NCBI GenBank assembly: GCA_015689685.1
Contig: WVSL01000017.1
Span: 24,051 to 88,050, forward strand
DNA length: 64,000 bases
Source: Rhodobacterales bacterium HKCCE2091
GTDB taxonomy: Bacteria > Pseudomonadota > Alphaproteobacteria > Rhodobacterales > Rhodobacteraceae
Direction: 5' to 3'
The position numbers and the translations under genes are program-made. Of this stretch, positions 8,503 through 19,863 are shown piece after piece. Each line of letters starts with the position of its first letter. Position 1 is the first letter of the stretch. Under the pieces are notes generated by a model. That model was given only the letters and a program-made list of their open reading frames with translations. It was not told where the DNA came from and searched no databases.

Positions 8503-11084
8503 CGAGTACGACGACAAGCGTTGACCTGACCAACTGCGACCGCGAACCGATCCACCGGCTCGGGCGGGTGCAAAGCTACGGCGCCCTCGTGGCCGTCGGC
8601 CCGGACTGGCGCGTGGCCCATGCCTCCGAGAACCTCGGCACGGTGCTCGGCGTGGACGCTGCCGACGCCGTCGGCGCGCCGCTCTCCGCGATCATCCGGG
8701 ACGATGCCCTCGCCCGCATCCGGCGCTACATGGGCGCGGTCGAATCCAGCGACAACGCGGTGCGGGTCTTCGGTGTGGAGCTCCGGGACGGCGGCGGCGC
8801 CTTCGACATCTCGATCCACCAGGGCGGCCGGCTGCTCATCATCGAGTTCGAGCCCAAGGGCCGCAGCGTCGAGACCGACCTGCTGAGCGAGGTTCACCCC
8901 CTGATCCGGCGGATCCGTTTCAAGGAAGACCTCGCGACGCTCGCCAGCGACGCCGCGCGCGGCCTGCGCTACCTGTCCCGCTTCGACAGCGTGATGGTCT
9001 ACCGGTTCGAACGCGACGGGTCGGGACAGGTCATCGCCGAAAGCCGCGCCGATGGCGAGCGGCGCTACATGGACCAGCGGTTTCCGGCCAGCGACATCCC
9101 GAAACAGGCGCGCGCGCTCTACAAGCGCTCGCTGCTTAGGCTGATCGCGGACGTGGGCGATCCCGGCGCGGCGATCCTGCCGGGGACGGGGCCGGACGGA
9201 CAGCCGATCGACCTGTCGCTCGCCGTGACGCGGGCGGTGTCGCCGATCCACATCGAGTACCTCGGCAACATGGGCGTCGGCGCGTCGATGTCGGTGTCGA
9301 TCATGAAGGACGGCGAGCTCTGGGGCCTCTTCGCCTGCCACCACGACAGCCCCCACTACATCGACTACGAACGCCGGACGGCGGTGGAGATGTTCGGGCA
9401 CCTGTTCTCCTACGAACTCGGCCGCTACGAGGAATCGCTCCGCCGGAAGGCGCAGGACGCGACCTCGGCGTTGCAGACGCGGTTGGTGGAACGGTTCGGC
9501 GACGCGCGGCCGGCCGCCGCGCAGCTCCTGGCCCTCACCTCCGAGATCGCTCAGGTCATCCCCCATGACGGCGCCGCGGTGATCCTCGGCGGCAAGGCCC
9601 ATTCGCAGGGCGACGTGCCAGACGAGGCCGCGCTGGCCTCCCTGGTGGAGGCGATTTCCGAGGCCGTGCCGAAGGAGATCATGGCGATCGAATGCCTCGC
9701 CGACTTCCACCCGCCGGCCCGCGCCTATTCGAAGGGATGCGCCGGGGCGCTGGTGATCCCGGTATCGGCACTGGAACATGACTACCTGATCTTCTTCCGC
9801 CGCGAGATCGAGGTGGTGATGAACTGGGCGGGCGACCCGTCGAAGCCCGTGCAGGTCGGCCCGAACGGCATCCGCCTGACCCCGCGCGCGAGCTTCGAGT
9901 TGTGGCAGGAGACCGTGGCCGGGCATTCCGCGCCCTGGGACGATTACACGATGGTCGCCGCCGAACGGCTGCGCCAGATCATGCTGGAGGTCGTGCTGAA
10001 GGTGGCAGAGGCCGGGAACGCCGCCCGTGCCCGCGCCGCGGAGCAGCAGCAGCTCCTGATCTCGGAGCTGAACCACCGGGTCCGCAACATCCTGAACCTG
10101 ATGCGCGGCCTCGTCGCGCAGTCGAAGGCCGGCGCGCGGTCCGTGACCGAGTTCACCGAGAGCCTCGACGGACGCATCCATTCGCTGTCCCGCGCCCATG
10201 ACCAGCTCACGCGGGAGAACTACGAACCCGCCTCGCTGAAGTTCCTGATCCGCACCGAGTTCGAGGCCTATGCCGACGCCAAGGCGGAACGGGTCGAGAT
10301 CGACGGGCCCGACGCCATGATCGCGCCCGCCGCCTACTCCACGCTGGCGCTGGTGCTGCACGAGATGGCGACGAACTCGATCAAGTACGGGGCGCTCAGC
10401 GACCGGGCCGGGCGGGTCGAGGTCTCGCTCGCCTTCGACGGCACCGGAGCGCTGACCGTCGGCTGGATCGAACGCGGCGGTCCCGCCGTGCGCCCGCCCT
10501 CCCGCCGCGGCTTCGGCACCGCCATCGTCGAACGGTCGATCCCGCACGAACTGAACGGCGCGGCAGAAATCCACTACCGCGTGACGGGCGTGGAGGCCGA
10601 GTTCCGCATCCCCGCCCGCCACGCCACCCGGGCGACGGACGCCGTGTCCGACACCGCCCCGGAAAGCGAGGCCAGGACGGCCCCCGCGGCGGCACGTCCC
10701 GGGGTCGCCCTGTCGGGCAATGGCTTGGTCCTGGAGGATTCGCTCATCATCGCGATGGACGCGGCCGACATCCTGCAGGGGCTCGGCGCGAACCGGGTCG
10801 ACATCTCCGCCTCGGTCGAGGAGGCGTTGTCGCGGATCGACACCGCGCCGCCCGACTTCGCCCTTCTCGACGTCAATCTCGGCAGCGAGCAGTCGGTGCC
10901 CGTGGCCGAGAAGCTGGCCGCGCTTGGCATCCCCTTCGTGCTGGCGACGGGCTACGGCGAAACCGGCAGTCTCGCAGACGTCTACCCGCCCTGCGTCATC
11001 GTGCAGAAACCGTTTTCGAACGAGACGTTGGCCTCCGGATTCGCCGAAGCCCTCGCGTCCGGAAACTCGTTGCCCGAGGGGTGA
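8499..11084 (+). CDS. bphP: Bacteriophytochrome, PAS-GAF-PHY sensor with HWE histidine kinase and C-terminal receiver
   Basis: 861 residues. The biliverdin-attachment cysteine is C13 in NCDREPIH, upstream of the PAS domain. The GAF domain carries the DIPKQARALY motif (bacteriophytochrome PASDIP), and a PHY region follows. The kinase is of the HWE type: phospho-acceptor H526 in ELNHRVRNILN, N-box EMATNSIKYGAL and the later WIE motif. A receiver domain ends the protein, with phospho-acceptor D791 in LLDVNLG. It should sense red/far-red light and signal by intramolecular or intermolecular phosphotransfer. The start is GTG 8,499, coupled to bphO. Confidence 0.92.
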   Translation: MTSTTTSVDLTNCDREPIHRLGRVQSYGALVAVGPDWRVAHASENLGTVLGVDAADAVGAPLSAIIRDDALARIRRYMGAVESSDNAVRVFGVELRDGGGAFDISIHQGGRLLIIEFEPKGRSVETDLLSEVHPLIRRIRFKEDLATLASDAARGLRYLSRFDSVMVYRFERDGSGQVIAESRADGERRYMDQRFPASDIPKQARALYKRSLLRLIADVGDPGAAILPGTGPDGQPIDLSLAVTRAVSPIHIEYLGNMGVGASMSVSIMKDGELWGLFACHHDSPHYIDYERRTAVEMFGHLFSYELGRYEESLRRKAQDATSALQTRLVERFGDARPAAAQLLALTSEIAQVIPHDGAAVILGGKAHSQGDVPDEAALASLVEAISEAVPKEIMAIECLADFHPPARAYSKGCAGALVIPVSALEHDYLIFFRREIEVVMNWAGDPSKPVQVGPNGIRLTPRASFELWQETVAGHSAPWDDYTMVAAERLRQIMLEVVLKVAEAGNAARARAAEQQQLLISELNHRVRNILNLMRGLVAQSKAGARSVTEFTESLDGRIHSLSRAHDQLTRENYEPASLKFLIRTEFEAYADAKAERVEIDGPDAMIAPAAYSTLALVLHEMATNSIKYGALSDRAGRVEVSLAFDGTGALTVGWIERGGPAVRPPSRRGFGTAIVERSIPHELNGAAEIHYRVTGVEAEFRIPARHATRATDAVSDTAPESEARTAPAAARPGVALSGNGLVLEDSLIIAMDAADILQGLGANRVDISASVEEALSRIDTAPPDFALLDVNLGSEQSVPVAEKLAALGIPFVLATGYGETGSLADVYPPCVIVQKPFSNETLASGFAEALASGNSLPEG

Positions 11085-11152
11085 TTCTCTCATAGTTTCC
11101 TGCCCCGGAACGCCGCGACGATCGCGGTGGATGCGCGCCGGGGGGCCAGACG

Positions 11153-11767
11153 ATGCAGATGTTCGCGGGCGATCCCGAGTTCGAAAGCGATACGGTCACG
11201 TCGGCCGTCGGCTTCCTCGCGCAGCGCGCAAATGTCTGCGTCAAGGTTCTGGACCGCGATGGCCGCATCGTCGCCGTCAACCGGCGCGGCCTGGAGCTGC
11301 TGGAGACCACGGCGGAGGCCGTGTGCAACGCCATCTGGACCGAGTTCTGGGACGGTGCGACGCGGCAGGAGGCCGAGGCCTGCGTCAAGCGCGCCTTTGC
11401 GGGCGAGGCCGGGACGTTCACCGGGGTCTATCGCATCGGCGACCGCGACACCCAGTGGGAGATCGAGGCCTTCCCGCTGGAATGGTCCGAGGGCGCGGTG
11501 ACGAGGGTCTTGGTCCTGTCGTCGCTCCTGACCGGGACGGCGAACGCCCTGCCGGATGCCGACATGACCAGGAAGGTCAGCGATCTGCTGCACACATTCT
11601 CCAACATGGCGAGCGTCGCCGCGGGCGGTGCGCGGCTTCTGAAACGCGGTCTCGGCGCCGAGGAAACCGCCCAGGTCGCGGAGCAGCTGAACGACGCGGC
11701 CGAGCGGGCGGAACGGACGCTGGCGGAGTTTTCCCGCATCCTCGGCCGCGGCAGCCGCGCGGGCTGA
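11153..11767 (+). CDS. PAS-domain protein with a degenerate DHp-like C-terminal helix pair
   Basis: 204 residues. Residues about 18-125 look like a PAS domain (KVLDRDGRIVAVNRRGLELL). Residues about 138-200 are two amphipathic helices resembling a histidine-kinase dimerisation/phosphotransfer hairpin, with H147 in LLHTFSNMASVAAGG; no ATP-binding domain follows. The gene lies 68 bases downstream of the phytochrome on the same strand. It could be a phosphotransfer partner or response target of the phytochrome receiver. This is inference; no named family was recognised. Confidence 0.7.
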   Translation: MQMFAGDPEFESDTVTSAVGFLAQRANVCVKVLDRDGRIVAVNRRGLELLETTAEAVCNAIWTEFWDGATRQEAEACVKRAFAGEAGTFTGVYRIGDRDTQWEIEAFPLEWSEGAVTRVLVLSSLLTGTANALPDADMTRKVSDLLHTFSNMASVAAGGARLLKRGLGAEETAQVAEQLNDAAERAERTLAEFSRILGRGSRAG

Positions 11768-11786
11768 GCATCGCGCCCGCCGCCGG

Positions 11787-13061
11787 TCAGACGATCCCGC
11801 CCGATCCGCCCGTCATCGCCGGCCGTTCGCCCGCCACCTTCGCCCGGTATCCCGCCTGCCTGTAGGTCGCGACCGGGTCGATCGCACCGCCGGAGTCCAG
11901 CCGCGCCATCGCGAGGATCGGCTCCACATCGGTGCGGAACCCCGCCTTCAGCGTCGCCGCCGCCATCAGCGCGTCATTGCCGTCCTGGTAGCCCGCCAGC
12001 GCGGTGCGATCCACGATCAGCGCCTGGGCATAGGCGCGGCAGACCTCCATCGCCGACGACATCAGGCTTTCGATCGGGTCGGTGACGTTGTGCGACTGGT
12101 CCAGCATGTGGGCGGGGTCGAACCCCGGCGTGCCCTCCGCCGCGACCAGTTCGTTGAACACGAGGAACAGCCGGAACGGGTCGATGGACCCGGTATCGAG
12201 GTCGTCGTCGCCGTACTTGCTGTCGTTGAAGTGGAACCCGCCGAGCTTGCCGAACCGGATCAGGCGCGCGACGATCATCTCGATGTTCACGTTCGGCGCG
12301 TGGTGGCCGAGATCGACGAGGCAGAACGCCCGGTCCCCCAATTCCTGCGCGATCAGGTAGTTCGTGCCCCAGTCCTGCACCACGGTGGAATAGAACGCGG
12401 GCTCGTACATCTTGTGCTCGGTGAAGAGCCGCCAGTCGTCGGGCAGCTCCGCGTAGATCGCCTTCGCCGCGTCGAGGTAGCGGTCGAACTGGCGCGTGAA
12501 ATCCGCCTGGCCGGGGAAATTCGATCCGTCGCCGATCCAGATCGTCAGCGCCTTCGACCCGATCGCCCGGCCGATCTCGATGCATTCGAGATTGTGCTCC
12601 ACAGCCTGCCGCCGCGTGGCCGCGTCGGTATGGCTGAGCGAGCCGAACTTGTAGGACCGCGGCTGCTGCGGCTGGTCCTGGAAGGTGTTGGAGTTCATCG
12701 CGTCGAAGGTCAGCCCGACCGTCTTCGCCTTCGCCTTCAGGTCCTCCGCCGGGGCCTTGTCCCACGGGATGTGCAAGGAAACAGAAGGCGTTGCGCGGGT
12801 AAGTTGATGTATCACCCCGCAATCGTCGAGTTTGTCGAAGATGTCCCGCGGCTCGCCCGGGGCCGGGAAGCGGGCGAAGCGCGTGCCGCCGGTGCCGACG
12901 CCCCAGGACGGGATCGCGACGCCGTAGGCCGCCACCTTCGCCCGGACCGCATCGATGTCCAAGCCGCGCCGGGCAAGCTGCGCGCCGAGCGCGTCGTAGT
13001 CGGACCTCAGCGCCGCCTCGCGCTCCGCGTTGGCCGCCTCGATCACGTCGCTGTCGATCAT
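11787..13061 (-). CDS. rhaI: L-rhamnose isomerase (Pseudomonas/Rhizobium type)
   Basis: 424 residues of the xylose-isomerase-like barrel class. It converts L-rhamnose to L-rhamnulose, the first step of the pathway. Metal-site regions are visible at EHKMYEPAF, DLGHHAPNVNIE and HFNDSKYGDDDLDTG. The ATG at 13,061 follows GGGGAGG at a proper distance; an ATG two codons upstream is too close to that site. It lies downstream of rhaD in a minus-strand pair divergent from the regulator and transport genes, as in Rhizobium rha loci. Confidence 0.92.
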   Translation of the reverse strand: MIDSDVIEAANAEREAALRSDYDALGAQLARRGLDIDAVRAKVAAYGVAIPSWGVGTGGTRFARFPAPGEPRDIFDKLDDCGVIHQLTRATPSVSLHIPWDKAPAEDLKAKAKTVGLTFDAMNSNTFQDQPQQPRSYKFGSLSHTDAATRRQAVEHNLECIEIGRAIGSKALTIWIGDGSNFPGQADFTRQFDRYLDAAKAIYAELPDDWRLFTEHKMYEPAFYSTVVQDWGTNYLIAQELGDRAFCLVDLGHHAPNVNIEMIVARLIRFGKLGGFHFNDSKYGDDDLDTGSIDPFRLFLVFNELVAAEGTPGFDPAHMLDQSHNVTDPIESLMSSAMEVCRAYAQALIVDRTALAGYQDGNDALMAAATLKAGFRTDVEPILAMARLDSGGAIDPVATYRQAGYRAKVAGERPAMTGGSGGIV

Positions 13062-13084
13062 GCCCATCCTCCCCGACGGCATAT

Positions 13085-13113
13085 GCGGGGCGGTGTCGGT
13101 CCCGCCGCCCCGC
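13085..13113 (-). other. GC-rich intercistronic hairpin between rhaD and rhaI
   Basis: A perfect 9-bp inverted repeat, GCGGGGCGG at 13,085-13,093 and CCGCCCCGC at 13,105-13,113 with an 11-base loop, fills most of the short gap between the two genes. No T-run follows, so it is more likely an mRNA-stability or processing element than a terminator. Confidence 0.5.
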
Positions 13114-13116
13114 CCG

Positions 13117-15219
<2,103 letters not shown>

Positions 15220-15290
15220 CGCGTCCTCCCTGCGCGCGGGCCTGTCGGCACGCCTTCCCTGCCCCGGAACCTGCGCGCTCGCCCTATTGG

Positions 15291-15363
15291 TGTCAATCAG
15301 TTTCAATCATGTTCGCTCATTCTGCGCCGCAGCATGATTGGAAATGATCGAAGCTGATTGACA
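15291..15363. promoter_or_regulatory. Dyad operator for the DeoR-type rhamnose regulator
   Basis: Nested inverted repeats lie between the divergent rhaD and rhaR genes. The outer arms are TGTCAATCAG (15,291-15,300) and CTGATTGACA (15,354-15,363), a perfect 10-bp match. The inner arms are TTTCAATCATG (15,301-15,311) and CATGATTGGAAA (15,333-15,344), with one extra base. The heptamer TCAATCA or a near copy of its complement occurs four times. This is the likely RhaR operator covering both promoters. Confidence 0.7.
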
Positions 15364-15406
15364 GGTTCGACGAATCTGCGCAACCTCGGTGCCAGGGAGG
15401 ACGGAA

Positions 15407-16213
15407 ATGCACGAGAAGGAACGCCACAGGATCATCCTGTCCGCGGTTCAGGACCGGCCGGTGGTGACCGTGTCCGATCTCTGCGACCTCACCGGCGTTT
15501 CCGAGGCCACGATCCGCCGCGACATCGCCACCCTGCATGTCCAGAAGCGCCTGCGCCGCGTGCGCGGCGGGGCCGAGGCGATCGCGCCGCCGCCCTTCGT
15601 CGGGCTCGCCGGACGCACCTTCGCGGTCAACCAGACCCGCGCCAGCCAGCAGAAGCAGGCGATCGCGCGCGAGGCGGTGGCGTTGTGCGAGGACGGCGAC
15701 TCGATCATCATCAACGGCGGCACCACCACGTTCCAGATGGTCCATCCGCTGGCGACCCGGCGGATGCAGGTCTTCACCAACTCCTTTCCCATCGCCGAGC
15801 ACCTGCTGAAGCATTCGCGGAACGCGGTGATGCTGCCGGGCGGCACGATCTACCGCGAACAGAACATCATCCTGTCGCCGTTCGACAACGACGTGGCCCG
15901 CAACTTCTACGCCCGCCGCATGTTCATGGGCGCGCAGGGGATCGGGCCGCTCGGGCTGATGGAGGCCGACCCGCTCCTGATCCAGGCCGAGCAGAAGCTG
16001 ATCGGCCAGGCCGACGAGCTGATCGTGCTGGTGGACAGTTCCAAGTTCGAGAACCGGTCGAGCCTCGTGCTCTGCCCGTTGTCGAAGATCGACGTGATCG
16101 TGACCGACGACGGCATCCCGGACCACGCGGCCGCGATGCTGGAGGCCGCGGACATCAGGCTCGTCATCGCCCCCACGGGCGCGGCCGAGCGGGAGGAGGA
16201 GGCGGCGTCCTGA
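15407..16213 (+). CDS. rhaR: DeoR-family transcriptional regulator of rhamnose catabolism
   Basis: 268 residues. The N-terminal DeoR helix-turn-helix is visible as TVSDLCDLTGVSEATIRRDI followed by the family KRLRRVRGGA wing. The C-terminal sugar-phosphate sensor domain contains INGGTTTFQMVH and LIVLVDSSKFENRSS. The ATG at 15,407 follows AGGGAGGACGG. It heads the transport operon and faces rhaD, so it probably represses both in the absence of a pathway intermediate. Confidence 0.9.
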   Translation: MHEKERHRIILSAVQDRPVVTVSDLCDLTGVSEATIRRDIATLHVQKRLRRVRGGAEAIAPPPFVGLAGRTFAVNQTRASQQKQAIAREAVALCEDGDSIIINGGTTTFQMVHPLATRRMQVFTNSFPIAEHLLKHSRNAVMLPGGTIYREQNIILSPFDNDVARNFYARRMFMGAQGIGPLGLMEADPLLIQAEQKLIGQADELIVLVDSSKFENRSSLVLCPLSKIDVIVTDDGIPDHAAAMLEAADIRLVIAPTGAAEREEEAAS

Positions 16214-16255
16214 CCAGAAGCGCCGTTTGAAGCTACCGATCCAAGGGAGGACACC

Positions 16256-17251
16256 ATGAAAGTAGCGAAGAGAATACTGGCGGCGCTGGCCGCGGTCGCG
16301 TCACTGGCGCTGCCGGCGGCGGCGCAGGACGATCCGGTGCGGATCGCCATCGTCGTCAAGGCGCTCGGCATCGGCTTCTTCGAGGCCGCGGCGGAGGGCG
16401 CCGAGGAAGCGGCCGCGGAGCTCGGCAACGTCGAGATCATCTACACCGGCCCGACCGAGACCACGGCCGAGGGCCAGATCGAGGTCATCAACGCGCTGAT
16501 CGCCCAGGGCGTCGACGCCATCGCCGTGTCGGCCAACGACCCCGACGCGCTGGTCCCCGTGCTGCAGCGGGCGATGGACCGCGGCATCACAGTGATCTCG
16601 TGGGATTCGGGCGTCGAGCAGGACGGCCGCCAGATGCACCTCGCGCCGTCCTCGGACGAGCTGATCGGGCGGATGATCATCCAGCTCGCCGCCGACCACC
16701 TGCCCGATGGCGGTGACGTGGCGGTGCTGTCGGCCTCGGCCACGGCGACGAACCAGAACACCTGGATCGCCGAGATGAACGCGGTGATGGACGACTATCC
16801 GAACATCAACGTCGTCGCGACGGTCTACGGTGACGACCTCGCCGACAAGTCCTACCGCGAGGCGCAGGGCCTCATGCAGTCCTACCCCGATCTCGACGCG
16901 ATCATCGCGCCGACCTCGGTCGGCATTGTCGCCGCGGCGCAGGCCGTGGAGGACGCGGGCCGCGTGGGCGAGGTGAACGTGACGGGTCTCGGCCTGCCGT
17001 CCGAGATGGCCGGCGCGATCGAGAGCGGCGCGTCGCAGAGCTTCGCGATCTGGAACCCGATCGACCTCGGCTATGCCGCGACCATGATCGCGTTCAACCT
17101 CAGCCAGGGCAACGCGACTGCCGAGCCGGGCGGCACCATCCCGATGGGCCGCATGGGCGAGGTCGAGCTCGACGACACCCTGTCCGGCGCGATGTCCGAC
17201 CCGTTCGTCTACGACGCGTCGAACATCGAGCAGTTCCGCGACATCTTCTGA
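16256..17251 (+). CDS. rhaS: Rhamnose ABC importer, periplasmic sugar-binding protein
   Basis: 331 residues with a Sec signal peptide ending at about ALPAAAQ (residue 23). The mature protein is a ribose-binding-like periplasmic protein with the opening VRIAIVVKALGIGFF. It captures L-rhamnose for the RhaTPQ complex. An AAGGGAGGACACC site precedes the ATG. A strong hairpin follows the stop codon, which probably raises the level of this mRNA segment over the downstream genes. Confidence 0.93.
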   Translation: MKVAKRILAALAAVASLALPAAAQDDPVRIAIVVKALGIGFFEAAAEGAEEAAAELGNVEIIYTGPTETTAEGQIEVINALIAQGVDAIAVSANDPDALVPVLQRAMDRGITVISWDSGVEQDGRQMHLAPSSDELIGRMIIQLAADHLPDGGDVAVLSASATATNQNTWIAEMNAVMDDYPNINVVATVYGDDLADKSYREAQGLMQSYPDLDAIIAPTSVGIVAAAQAVEDAGRVGEVNVTGLGLPSEMAGAIESGASQSFAIWNPIDLGYAATMIAFNLSQGNATAEPGGTIPMGRMGEVELDDTLSGAMSDPFVYDASNIEQFRDIF

Positions 17252-17269
17252 TCCGCGGACCGGATGACG

Positions 17270-17300
17270 GGCGGCCCGCGGGATGACCCCGCGGGCCGCC
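17270..17300 (+). other. Strong intercistronic hairpin downstream of rhaS
   Basis: A perfect 13-bp stem, GGCGGCCCGCGGG at 17,270-17,282 and its complement at 17,288-17,300, encloses a five-base loop between rhaS and rhaT. There is no following T-run. Stem-loops behind binding-protein genes are a known way to stabilise the upstream message in ABC operons. The hairpin also argues against starting rhaT at the ATG at 17,264, which lies just upstream of it. Confidence 0.7.
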
Positions 17301-17332
17301 TGCCCCGCCCCATGCCAGCCTCGGTGACCGGG

Positions 17333-18883
17333 ATGCAGATGCACGCCAAGGACATGACGGCCGAGCCCCGCGGGGAAACCGCCCCGGGCCCGGTGCTCGC
17401 GCTCGACGGGATCGTGAAGACCTTCCCCGGCGTCCGCGCGCTCGACGGCGTCCACCTGGCGCTCCACCCCGGCGAAGTCACGGCGCTGGTGGGCGAGAAC
17501 GGCGCCGGCAAGTCGACGGTCGTGAAGATCCTGACCGGCATCTACCAGCCCGACGGCGGCGAGATCCGGCTCGACGGCAGCCCGGTCCGCTTTCCGACCG
17601 CGCAGGCGGCGTCCGAGGCCGGGATCACCGCGATCCACCAGGAAACCGTGCTGTTCGACGACCTGACCGTGGCCGAGAACATCTTCGTCGGCCACGCCCC
17701 CCGCGGGCGGTTCGGCCTGATCGACTGGCGCGGCCTGAAGGCGCGCGCCCGCGAGATCCTCGACGGGATCGGCGCGCGGATCGACCCCGACACACGGCTC
17801 CGCGATCTCGGCATCGCGTCGAAGCACCTCGTGGCCATCGCCCGCGCGCTGTCGGTCGAGGCCCGCGTGGTCATCATGGACGAACCCACCGCCGCCCTGT
17901 CCCACAAGGAGATCGAGGAGCTCTACGAGCTGGTCGAGCAGCTCAAGCGCGCCGGCAAGGCAATCCTCTTCATCTCCCACAAGTTCGACGAGATCTTCCG
18001 CATCGCCGACCGCTACACCGTGTTCCGCGACGGCGCCTTCATCGCCGAGGGCCGGATCGACGAGGTCGGCCACGACGACCTGGTGAAGATGATGGTCGGC
18101 CGCTCGGTCGACGCGATCTTCCCCGCCCGCGCCGCCGATCCCGGCGACACCGTGCTGGCGGTCGATGGCTTCTGCCACCCGACCGAGTTCGACGGCATCT
18201 CGTTCACGCTCCGCCGGGGCGAGATCCTGGGATTCTATGGTCTCGTCGGCGCCGGGCGGTCCGAGTTCATGCAGGCGCTCTTCGGCATCACCGCGCCTTC
18301 CGCCGGGTCCGTGTCCATCGACGGCGCACCGGTCCGCATCGCCAGCCCCGCCGACGCGGTGCGGCACGGCATCGTCTACGTTCCGGAGGACCGCGGGCGG
18401 CAGGGCGCGATCACCGCGCTGCCGATCTTCCAGAACGTCACCCTGCCCTCGCTAGCGCGCACCTCGCGCCGGGGCTTCCTGCGAATGGCCGAGGAATTCG
18501 CGCTCGCCCGCGAATACACCGCCCGCCTCGACCTGCGCGCCGCCGCGCTCGACGCGGAGGTCGGCACGCTGTCGGGCGGCAACCAGCAGAAGGTGGTGAT
18601 CGCGAAGTGGCTGGCGACGAAGCCCCGCGTCATCATCCTCGACGAACCCACCAAGGGCATCGACATCGGCTCCAAGGCCGCGGTGCACGCGTTCATGGCG
18701 GAACTCGCGGCGCAGGGGCTCGCCGTCATCATGGTCAGCTCGGAAATCCCGGAGGTGCTCGGCATGTCGGATCGCGTCATCGTCATGCGCGAGGGGCGCA
18801 TGGCGGCGGAACTCCACGGCGGCGACCTGACGCCCGAGACGCTGGTGCGCCACGCCGCGGGGATCGAGGGGGCCGCGGCATGA
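17333..18883 (+). CDS. rhaT: Rhamnose ABC importer, ATP-binding protein
   Basis: 516 residues with the duplicated ATPase organisation of RbsA/XylG-type sugar importers. The first half has Walker A GENGAGKST. The second half has a degenerate P-loop (GLVGAGRSE) and the strong signature LSGGNQQKV, as usual in the family. The start is uncertain: ATG 17,333 is used because the hairpin at 17,270-17,300 would bury an earlier ATG at 17,264; ATG 17,354 is also possible. It overlaps rhaP by ATGA. Confidence 0.9.
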   Translation: MQMHAKDMTAEPRGETAPGPVLALDGIVKTFPGVRALDGVHLALHPGEVTALVGENGAGKSTVVKILTGIYQPDGGEIRLDGSPVRFPTAQAASEAGITAIHQETVLFDDLTVAENIFVGHAPRGRFGLIDWRGLKARAREILDGIGARIDPDTRLRDLGIASKHLVAIARALSVEARVVIMDEPTAALSHKEIEELYELVEQLKRAGKAILFISHKFDEIFRIADRYTVFRDGAFIAEGRIDEVGHDDLVKMMVGRSVDAIFPARAADPGDTVLAVDGFCHPTEFDGISFTLRRGEILGFYGLVGAGRSEFMQALFGITAPSAGSVSIDGAPVRIASPADAVRHGIVYVPEDRGRQGAITALPIFQNVTLPSLARTSRRGFLRMAEEFALAREYTARLDLRAAALDAEVGTLSGGNQQKVVIAKWLATKPRVIILDEPTKGIDIGSKAAVHAFMAELAAQGLAVIMVSSEIPEVLGMSDRVIVMREGRMAAELHGGDLTPETLVRHAAGIEGAAA

Positions 18884-19863
18884 TCGCCCGGCTGCTCACC
18901 TCGCGCGAGGCGCTCCTGACCGGGGCCATCGCGCTTCTGCTGGTCCTGATCGCCAGCCGCTTCCCCGCCTTCGTGGAGCCCGGCAACCTCGCCTCGGTGT
19001 TCAACGACACCGCGCCGCTGATCCTGCTGGCGCTCGGCCAGATGGCGGTGATCCTGACCCGCTGCATCGACCTGTCGGTGGCCGCGAACCTCGCGCTGAC
19101 CGGGATGGTGGTGGCGATGCTGAACGCCGCCGCGCCGGGGGTGCCGATCGCGGTGATCCTCGTGCTGGCGGTCGCGCTCGGCGCGCTAATGGGGATGGTC
19201 AACGGGATCCTCGTCTGGAAACTCGACATCCCGCCCATCGTCGTCACGCTCGGCACCATGACGATCTTCCGCGGGATCATCTTCGTCATCTCCGGAGGCG
19301 ACTGGGTGAACTCCCACGAGATGAGCGCGGCCTTCAAGGCATTTCCCCGGGCCGAGATCCTCGGCCTGCCGGTACTGAGCTGGATCGCGCTGACCGTCAT
19401 CGCCGCCTTCGGGCTGTTCATGGCCCGCGCGCCCCTCGGCCGCGCCTTCTTCGCCGTCGGCGGCAACCCCCACGCGGCGGTCTATACCGGCCTGAACGTG
19501 GGCCGCGCGCAGTTCTGGGCCTTCACCGTGTCGGGCGCGCTGGCCGGGCTGACCGGGTATCTCTGGGTCTCGCGCTATGCCGTCGCCTATGTCGACATCG
19601 CCGGCGGGTTCGAACTCGAGGTCGTGGCCGCCTGCGTCATCGGCGGCATTTCCATCGCAGGGGGCATCGGGTCGGTCGGCGGCACGGTGCTCGGCGCACT
19701 GTTCCTCGGGGTCATCAAGAACGCCCTGCCGGTGGTCAACGTATCGCCGTTCTGGCAGCTCGCGATCTCCGGCACCGCGATCCTGATCGCCGTCGCGATG
19801 AACGCCCGCGCGAGCCGGCGAAAGGGCCGCGTGATCCTGAAGCGCGCGGAGGCCCCGGCATGA
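18880..19863 (+). CDS. rhaP: Rhamnose ABC importer, permease 1
   Basis: 327 residues, about eight to ten hydrophobic segments, RbsC-type sugar permease with the family sequence [17 protein letters not shown] and a late [15 protein letters not shown] loop. Start and stop overlap the genes on either side (ATGA at both ends), so rhaT-rhaP-rhaQ are translated in a coupled fashion. It forms half of the membrane channel with RhaQ. Confidence 0.92.
   Translation: MIARLLTSREALLTGAIALLLVLIASRFPAFVEPGNLASVFNDTAPLILLALGQMAVILTRCIDLSVAANLALTGMVVAMLNAAAPGVPIAVILVLAVALGALMGMVNGILVWKLDIPPIVVTLGTMTIFRGIIFVISGGDWVNSHEMSAAFKAFPRAEILGLPVLSWIALTVIAAFGLFMARAPLGRAFFAVGGNPHAAVYTGLNVGRAQFWAFTVSGALAGLTGYLWVSRYAVAYVDIAGGFELEVVAACVIGGISIAGGIGSVGGTVLGALFLGVIKNALPVVNVSPFWQLAISGTAILIAVAMNARASRRKGRVILKRAEAPA

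Noticed and set aside
8316..11093. A 925-codon frame antisense to the phytochrome gene
   Set aside because: No motif and a composition typical of a shadow; the plus strand carries the phytochrome domains throughout.
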